A DNA stretch of 64,000 nucleotides from the NCBI GenBank assembly GCA_015654675.1, contig JAATGM010000002.1, forward strand, positions 1-64,000, in the 5' to 3' direction. This document shows, piece by piece, positions 61,331 through 64,000 of the stretch; within the stretch, counting starts at the first letter, position 1; each line of letters starts with the position of its first letter. The translations under genes were made by a program, and so were the position numbers. The DNA is from Planctomycetota bacterium. GTDB taxonomy: Bacteria; Planctomycetota; Phycisphaerae; UBA1845; UTPLA1. A model generated the notes under the pieces. It was given only the letters and a program-made list of their open reading frames with translations. It searched no databases and was not told where the DNA came from.

Positions 61331-62848
61331 TCAGTTCAATTGCGCGTCCTGAGTCGTGGGCTGGGTGGCGGTGACGGTCGGCATTCGACCGCCGACGGCG
61401 CGTTCGAGCGTGGCATAGGCGACAGCGTATTCGCGTAAGACGCTAACATACGCGCGACGGCGAATCACCAGGAACTGCTGGGCGTCAAGCACGACGAGCT
61501 GGTCCTGCGTGCCGGCGGCATAGGCCTGCTCGGCGGCCTGCAAGTTGGAGCGGGCGAGGGGTAGAATTTCCTTTTCGTAGAAGGCGACCTGTTCGGCGGC
61601 GATTCGCGCGATCGCGGCGGCCTCCTGAATCTGGTCGGCAACGAGGTCGAACAACGATTCGAGCTCTTTGCGTCGCTGCTCGATCAGGAACGCGGCTCGC
61701 GCAATGCGGGCCTGGTTCTGGTCAAAGACGGGGAGAGTCACCTGAATCGACGGCCCGGAGAGAAAGTCAACAATCTGGCGTTCGAGCATGGCGCGTTGAC
61801 CACGCGAATCGATAGTTGGAGCGGTGAGGGCGCCCGCGGCGACAGACGAGCGGGCGGTGTCCGCCAGGACAGTCCGTCCGGGGACGCCGCGCGTGTCGGG
61901 ACGTTCGTAGCCGGCGCCGAGTTGCACGCTCGGAAAAATGTTGAGGTATTGGCGGGTTAGTTCGCTTTTAGCGGCATCGATCTGACGCACTTTCGCTTGC
62001 GCATCCATGCGCTCGACCAGCCCGGTGGCGAGTAAGGCCGCGTCGTCGGCGATTGGCGTGGCGGAACTGGGAAGCTCGTCGGCAAGCTGCCACGGCTGAG
62101 TCCACCGGCTAATGCCGAGGACCTGGGCCAGGGCGGCGGATGCGACCTGGCGATCGCGTTTCGCGTTGAGCACGTCGAGTTGAGCTTCGGTCCAGGTGGC
62201 TCGCACGAGATTCGCGTCGAGGGAACTGGTTTCGCCGTTACGGACGCGTTTCTCGCTGATGGCGAGGGAGCGATCGATGATGGCGACATTTTCGATGGCG
62301 TATTCCTCGGCTTTGGCGAAGGCGAGCACGCGGTAGTAGTTGACACGAACCTGTCCGGCGATTTCGACACCGCGCTGCACGACGCTGAATATGACGCGGT
62401 CGAGTTCCGCGGCGGCGACCTGCTTTCGCACGGGGATCTGCCAAAGGTCGACCAGTTCCTGCGTGAAACCGCCGTTCAGTTTCGATCGCCCGCCGCCTTC
62501 GGGGAAAATCACCGAGAAAGAGACAATGGGATTGGAGAGAAGTCCTGATTGCACGACGTCGGCGCGCGAAGCGCCAATCTGTGCGAAAAGGGACTGGAAC
62601 TCGGGATTATTAAGCAACGCGATCTGGACGGCTTCGTCGGCCGTCAGCCCACCATCGAGGAGTTGGCTGACTCGATCATGGACGAGGGCGTCGGTCGCGG
62701 GGTCGTAAACATCGGAAGTGCCGGTCTGCCGAATTGTGAGCGCGTCGGTGCGATCGTAATCGGGCTGGGGGCGCACAGCGCAGGCCGAAAGCAGGCAGGC
62801 GAGCGCAGGCGCGACAACTTGGACCATCCATTTGCGCAGAGATCGCAC
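61331..62848 (-). CDS. TolC/CusC-type outer-membrane efflux lipoprotein
   Basis: A 505-residue outer-membrane factor. The start is GTG 62848; the signal ends in lipobox LLSAC (Cys22), as in CusC/NodT-type channels. Two OEP repeats (about 60-265 and 275-490) are seen: long helices with LNNPEFQSLFAQIGASRADV, GLLSNPIVSFSVIFPEGG, and in the second half the FLSGPSIQVTLPVFDQNQAR and YEKEILPLARSNLQAAEQAY regions. It should form the trimeric exit duct for one or both RND pumps of this operon. The stop codon leads directly into the ribosome site of the 40-residue gene. Confidence 0.93.
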   Translation of the reverse strand: MRSLRKWMVQVVAPALACLLSACAVRPQPDYDRTDALTIRQTGTSDVYDPATDALVHDRVSQLLDGGLTADEAVQIALLNNPEFQSLFAQIGASRADVVQSGLLSNPIVSFSVIFPEGGGRSKLNGGFTQELVDLWQIPVRKQVAAAELDRVIFSVVQRGVEIAGQVRVNYYRVLAFAKAEEYAIENVAIIDRSLAISEKRVRNGETSSLDANLVRATWTEAQLDVLNAKRDRQVASAALAQVLGISRWTQPWQLADELPSSATPIADDAALLATGLVERMDAQAKVRQIDAAKSELTRQYLNIFPSVQLGAGYERPDTRGVPGRTVLADTARSSVAAGALTAPTIDSRGQRAMLERQIVDFLSGPSIQVTLPVFDQNQARIARAAFLIEQRRKELESLFDLVADQIQEAAAIARIAAEQVAFYEKEILPLARSNLQAAEQAYAAGTQDQLVVLDAQQFLVIRRRAYVSVLREYAVAYATLERAVGGRMPTVTATQPTTQDAQLN

Positions 62849-62918
62849 GATTGATCACGACCCTCCGCGCGGCGCGTGATGAGCCGTCCCGGAAGTTCGG
62901 GAGCAATCACGGGGCTGA

Positions 62919-63854
62919 TCATTTCCAGTCGAGCGACCATTGAAACTTCGCACCCAGATTGGGAGTTTCCTGCTGGCCGTCGAGCCCCACGTCGACGGCG
63001 AATTTGACGTGTTGATGGACAGTCCCCCGCCAGTAGATCTGCCGGACGACACCGAACTCGAGAACGTTGATGTTGTGATGTCCATATTCATTACTGCTGC
63101 GATTGGTATAGTTGACGAGACCGAGCGTTTTGTCATCGAATAAATAGTCCACGCCCGGACCGATGCCCCATTGGAAGTTTCGGCGGTCGATATCCTCGCT
63201 GGTCGGATTTCCATTGGCGGTTTCGATGAATGCCTGAAGGTTGACGCGGAGTTTGTCCGTCAGGGACTTGGTCAGAACTCCGTTCAGAGCCGCGTCGACG
63301 CCGCTGGAGCCGTCTCCGGTCGGCAGCCGCAGGTCAACATAAGCCGCGATGGCCGGAATGGCCTCCTTTTCGCGGACGAGCGTATCGAAGGCGATCAGCT
63401 CGAGACTTCCAGCGCCGTAGCCGCCACCATAGCCGAGGTTGGGTTCGAGCACTTCGAGCTCAATGAAGAAGTCGTTTGTGAAGCCGTATTTGAGGGTTTG
63501 TACCAGATCGACCTCATCGCGCTCGTGTGATCTGGTAAACCAGAATGTTTCCGACTCAATCTCCCACTCGCCCTGAATGACCTGCGAGTTTGCCTCGCGA
63601 ACATTGAAAAAATCACTGACTTCCCGATATTCCTCCTGACCTTCTGCGTCGAGGCGTTTGCGCGGCGCGACGGCGGATGGATCGTCTGACGACGGGGTCG
63701 TCTGCTGGGGTTGCTCTGTGAGACTCATCGGGTCGGCCGGCGATTCCTGATTTCCGCGGCGCGGCTGGCGGGCGGACTGGGCCGCGACCGTGCGCAGCGA
63801 GCAGAGAAGACAGAAGGTTACGAGGGCCTGGCGACTCCAGCGATGCGTATTCAT
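62919..63854 (-). CDS. Predicted outer-membrane beta-barrel protein
   Basis: A 311-residue protein. ATG 63854 with GGAG six bases upstream and a signal peptide (ALVTFCLLCSLRTVAAQ) is preferred over an in-frame start at 63923. After a disordered linker (about 25-75) come regular amphipathic strands with LKYGFTNDFFIELEVLEPN, YVDLRLPTGDGSSGVDAALN, RVNLQAFIETANGNP and GPGVDYLFDDKTLGLVNYT. The PTGDG turn and overall form recall the MetA/phenol-degradation-type transporter-like barrels (PF13557), a loose fit. It lies upstream of the TolC gene in the same direction and may help uptake or sensing of the pump substrate. Confidence 0.7.
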   Translation of the reverse strand: MNTHRWSRQALVTFCLLCSLRTVAAQSARQPRRGNQESPADPMSLTEQPQQTTPSSDDPSAVAPRKRLDAEGQEEYREVSDFFNVREANSQVIQGEWEIESETFWFTRSHERDEVDLVQTLKYGFTNDFFIELEVLEPNLGYGGGYGAGSLELIAFDTLVREKEAIPAIAAYVDLRLPTGDGSSGVDAALNGVLTKSLTDKLRVNLQAFIETANGNPTSEDIDRRNFQWGIGPGVDYLFDDKTLGLVNYTNRSSNEYGHHNINVLEFGVVRQIYWRGTVHQHVKFAVDVGLDGQQETPNLGAKFQWSLDWK

Positions 63855-63935
63855 CCTTGACTCCGCGTCGTTTGATCGGGATTTCTGCGTCCTGACCCGG
63901 GCCACATCCGGCACGCTCGGCATTTGGGGCGTGAA

Positions 63936-64000
63936 TTAGTCCTTTTCGGCGTCGTCGGTCGATTGCTCGTGTTCGTGCTGCCGTCCATCGGGGCCGAGCA
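63936..64000 (-). CDS. C-terminal fragment of a protein with His/Asp/Glu-rich tail (5' end outside window)
   Basis: Only the last 20 codons are in the window; they end with LGPDGRQHEHEQSTDDAEKD and TAA at 63936. The His/Glu/Asp-rich tail would be able to bind divalent metal, which fits the efflux operon that follows 12-80 bases later. The frame is supported only by position and by being open to the window edge. Confidence 0.5.
   Translation of the reverse strand, partial: LGPDGRQHEHEQSTDDAEKD

Noticed and set aside
1-64000. tRNA, rRNA, insertion sequences, phage or attachment sites
   Set aside because: I looked for T-loop-like GGTTCGAATCC patterns, transposase motifs and terminal repeats, and found nothing convincing.

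Overview
The window is a GC-rich piece of a planctomycete chromosome, most likely from or near the Phycisphaerae. The evidence is a combination of protein types: large secreted repeat proteins with C-terminal dockerin-like Ca2+-binding doublets and no cohesins, two PEP-CTERM proteins, a pseudopilin with a planctomycete-style C-terminus, and a TIGR02999-type ECF sigma factor next to a Ser/Thr kinase with TPRs. No rRNA, tRNA, CRISPR array, transposase or phage gene was seen. Coding density is high and ordinary, with many ATGA overlaps.

Region 1 (1-12.1 kb) holds secreted beta-propeller or repeat proteins with dockerin-like tails and an ECF sigma/Ser-Thr kinase pair. Region 2 (12.2-17.5 kb, minus strand) is a tight four-gene operon: an MMPL/RND-type lipid exporter, a DUF2156 (MprF C-terminal-like) aminoacyl transferase, a lipoprotein glutaminyl cyclase and an outer-membrane barrel. 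Region 3 (17.8-33.3 kb) starts with a PEP-CTERM protein. It continues with a LacI regulator, a pseudopilin, three large exported proteins and two glycosidases (DUF6259-like and GH97), which looks like a glycan-use locus, and ends with a beta-helix dockerin protein.

Region 4 (33.4-41.5 kb) is a signalling region. A PEP-CTERM gene has a near-perfect sigma-54 promoter and palindromic upstream sites, and is divergent from a histidine kinase/NtrC-type activator pair. A second kinase with a double-receiver regulator and an OmpR-type regulator follow. Region 5 (41.5-51.1 kb) looks like an envelope or stress island: DUF1328, PRC-barrel, a sigma-70 family factor, DUF883 and YqjE-like proteins, an AI-2E-type exporter with an extra C-terminal domain, a CHASE3 hybrid kinase and two paralogous lipoproteins.

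Region 6 (51.2-64 kb, minus strand) is a long heavy-metal-type RND efflux operon. It encodes a His-rich protein (partial), an outer-membrane barrel, a TolC-like protein, a previously unannotatable 40-residue membrane peptide with a very strong Shine-Dalgarno, two adaptor/permease pairs, and a final rRNA-type methyltransferase.

The best candidates for something new are the sigma-54/PEP-CTERM/two-component module at 34 kb, the lipid aminoacylation/export-like operon at 12-17 kb, and the 40-residue protein inside the RND operon. All functional calls come from reading motifs by eye; no database search was run.
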